This document shows, piece after piece, positions 5,171-5,673 of a stretch of 5,673 bases of DNA. The position numbers were made by a program, and so were the translations under genes. Source of the stretch: Pyrodictiaceae archaeon (GTDB taxonomy: Archaea > Thermoproteota > Thermoprotei_A > Sulfolobales > Pyrodictiaceae); NCBI GenBank assembly GCA_027033675.1, contig JALVKZ010000059.1, positions 1-5,673 of the forward strand, read 5' to 3'. Under the pieces are notes generated by a model that worked only from the letters and a program-made list of their open reading frames with translations, had not been told where the DNA came from and did no database searches. The first letter of the stretch is position 1, and every line of letters starts with the position of its first letter.

Positions 5171-5673
5171 ATGGTAGCCAAGGTGTTCTCTACGGAGGCC
5201 CGGGAGAGGGCACTTAGGCTGCTCAAATCACGTGGAATTACTAGTGTGGGTAAGGTGCTGCGAGGCTTTGATGAGGATGCCTTGGAGGCCGCTAAGAGGC
5301 TGGGGCTAGGAAATACCCTGAGCCAGGCTGGCTATGTACAGGTTAACGAGGAGATAGTAAAGACTCTCATGGAGCGCCGTCTCAGAGACCTTGGGGTAAT
5401 AGTCGCGCCTCTCGGGGAGGCATTGGAGAAGCATAGCTGGCTCCAAGAATACTATTGGAAGGCATTACCCGTTGACACTGATGTCTATACAGCTCTTGTC
5501 GAGGTCTATGGGGAGGGGAGGGGGTACCTAGTCTACGTGCCGCCGGGGCTAAAGGTTCCTCAGCCAATCTATGTGTGTCTATTAGTGACTGCTAGTGGTG
5601 AGACACAGCTCCTCCACAACATAGTAGTCCTAGGCGATGGAGCGGAGGCCACAATTATCACTGGTTGTGGCGC
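5171..5673 (+). CDS. sufB: SufB/SufD family Fe-S assembly scaffold, probably SufB (5' part only)
   Basis: The first 167 codons are visible and the frame is still open at the window edge. SufB is the scaffold on which the Fe-S cluster forms, in complex with SufC. The N-terminal part (about 1-80) is helical and charged. From there the text follows the archaeal SufB pattern: PLGEALEKHSWLQEYYWKAL (80-99), VYTALVEVYGEGRGYLVYVP (105-124), then the start of the beta-helix core at LLHNIVVLGDGAEATIITGC (147-166). The LHNI and ITGC strings are typical of archaeal SufB-type proteins. SufB and SufD are paralogues, and the residues that best separate them lie in the missing C-terminal half, so SufD is not excluded. 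The ATG three bases after the sufC stop, with a Shine-Dalgarno-like site before it, is a secure start. It is almost certainly co-transcribed with sufC. Confidence 0.8.
   Translation, partial: MVAKVFSTEARERALRLLKSRGITSVGKVLRGFDEDALEAAKRLGLGNTLSQAGYVQVNEEIVKTLMERRLRDLGVIVAPLGEALEKHSWLQEYYWKALPVDTDVYTALVEVYGEGRGYLVYVPPGLKVPQPIYVCLLVTASGETQLLHNIVVLGDGAEATIITGCG

Noticed and set aside
5382..5567. 61-codon minus-strand frame inside sufB
   Set aside because: It is antisense to the conserved SufB core, and the Pro/Arg/Ala-rich product resembles no protein.

Overview
The window looks like a piece of a hyperthermophilic archaeal chromosome, most likely a crenarchaeon of the Desulfurococcales/Pyrodictiaceae kind. 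The pointers are an archaeal-style SUF iron-sulfur gene pair, A/T-rich TATA-like elements about 26 bases from gene starts, heavy use of AGG/AGA, ATA and CTA codons, AT-richer spacers between GC-richer genes, and a large signal-peptide surface protein with many N-glycosylation sequons and a Thr/Pro stalk before a C-terminal membrane anchor. The lineage is inferred from style; no rRNA or other marker is present.

Layout from left to right: a short non-coding left edge (1-133) with T-rich stretches that could end transcription of the next gene; a class I SAM-dependent methyltransferase on the minus strand (134-967); a 568-base spacer (968-1535) with no convincing gene but with a possible 51-codon ORF and protein-like text interrupted by stops; a large secreted, membrane-anchored multi-domain protein on the minus strand (1536-4043); a 401-base divergent spacer (4044-4444) carrying promoter-like elements, a candidate 43-codon ORF and an imperfect tandem repeat; then sufC (4445-5167) and the first 167 codons of a sufB-like gene (5171-5673, cut by the window edge) on the plus strand.

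The only clear functional unit is sufC-sufB. SufC is the ATPase and SufB the scaffold of the SUF/SMS Fe-S cluster assembly machine. They are three bases apart, with a Shine-Dalgarno-like stretch for sufB inside the end of sufC, so they are almost certainly co-transcribed. The methyltransferase and the surface protein share a strand but are separated by more than 500 bases, and each has its own promoter-like sequence; nothing links them functionally to each other or to SUF.

I do not see strong evidence for a new biological system. The items most worth a second look are the small ORF with its 27-base repeat upstream of sufC, the overlapping inverted repeat there, the 968-1535 spacer as a possible decayed gene or home of a small gene, and the surface protein, which I cannot assign to a named family.
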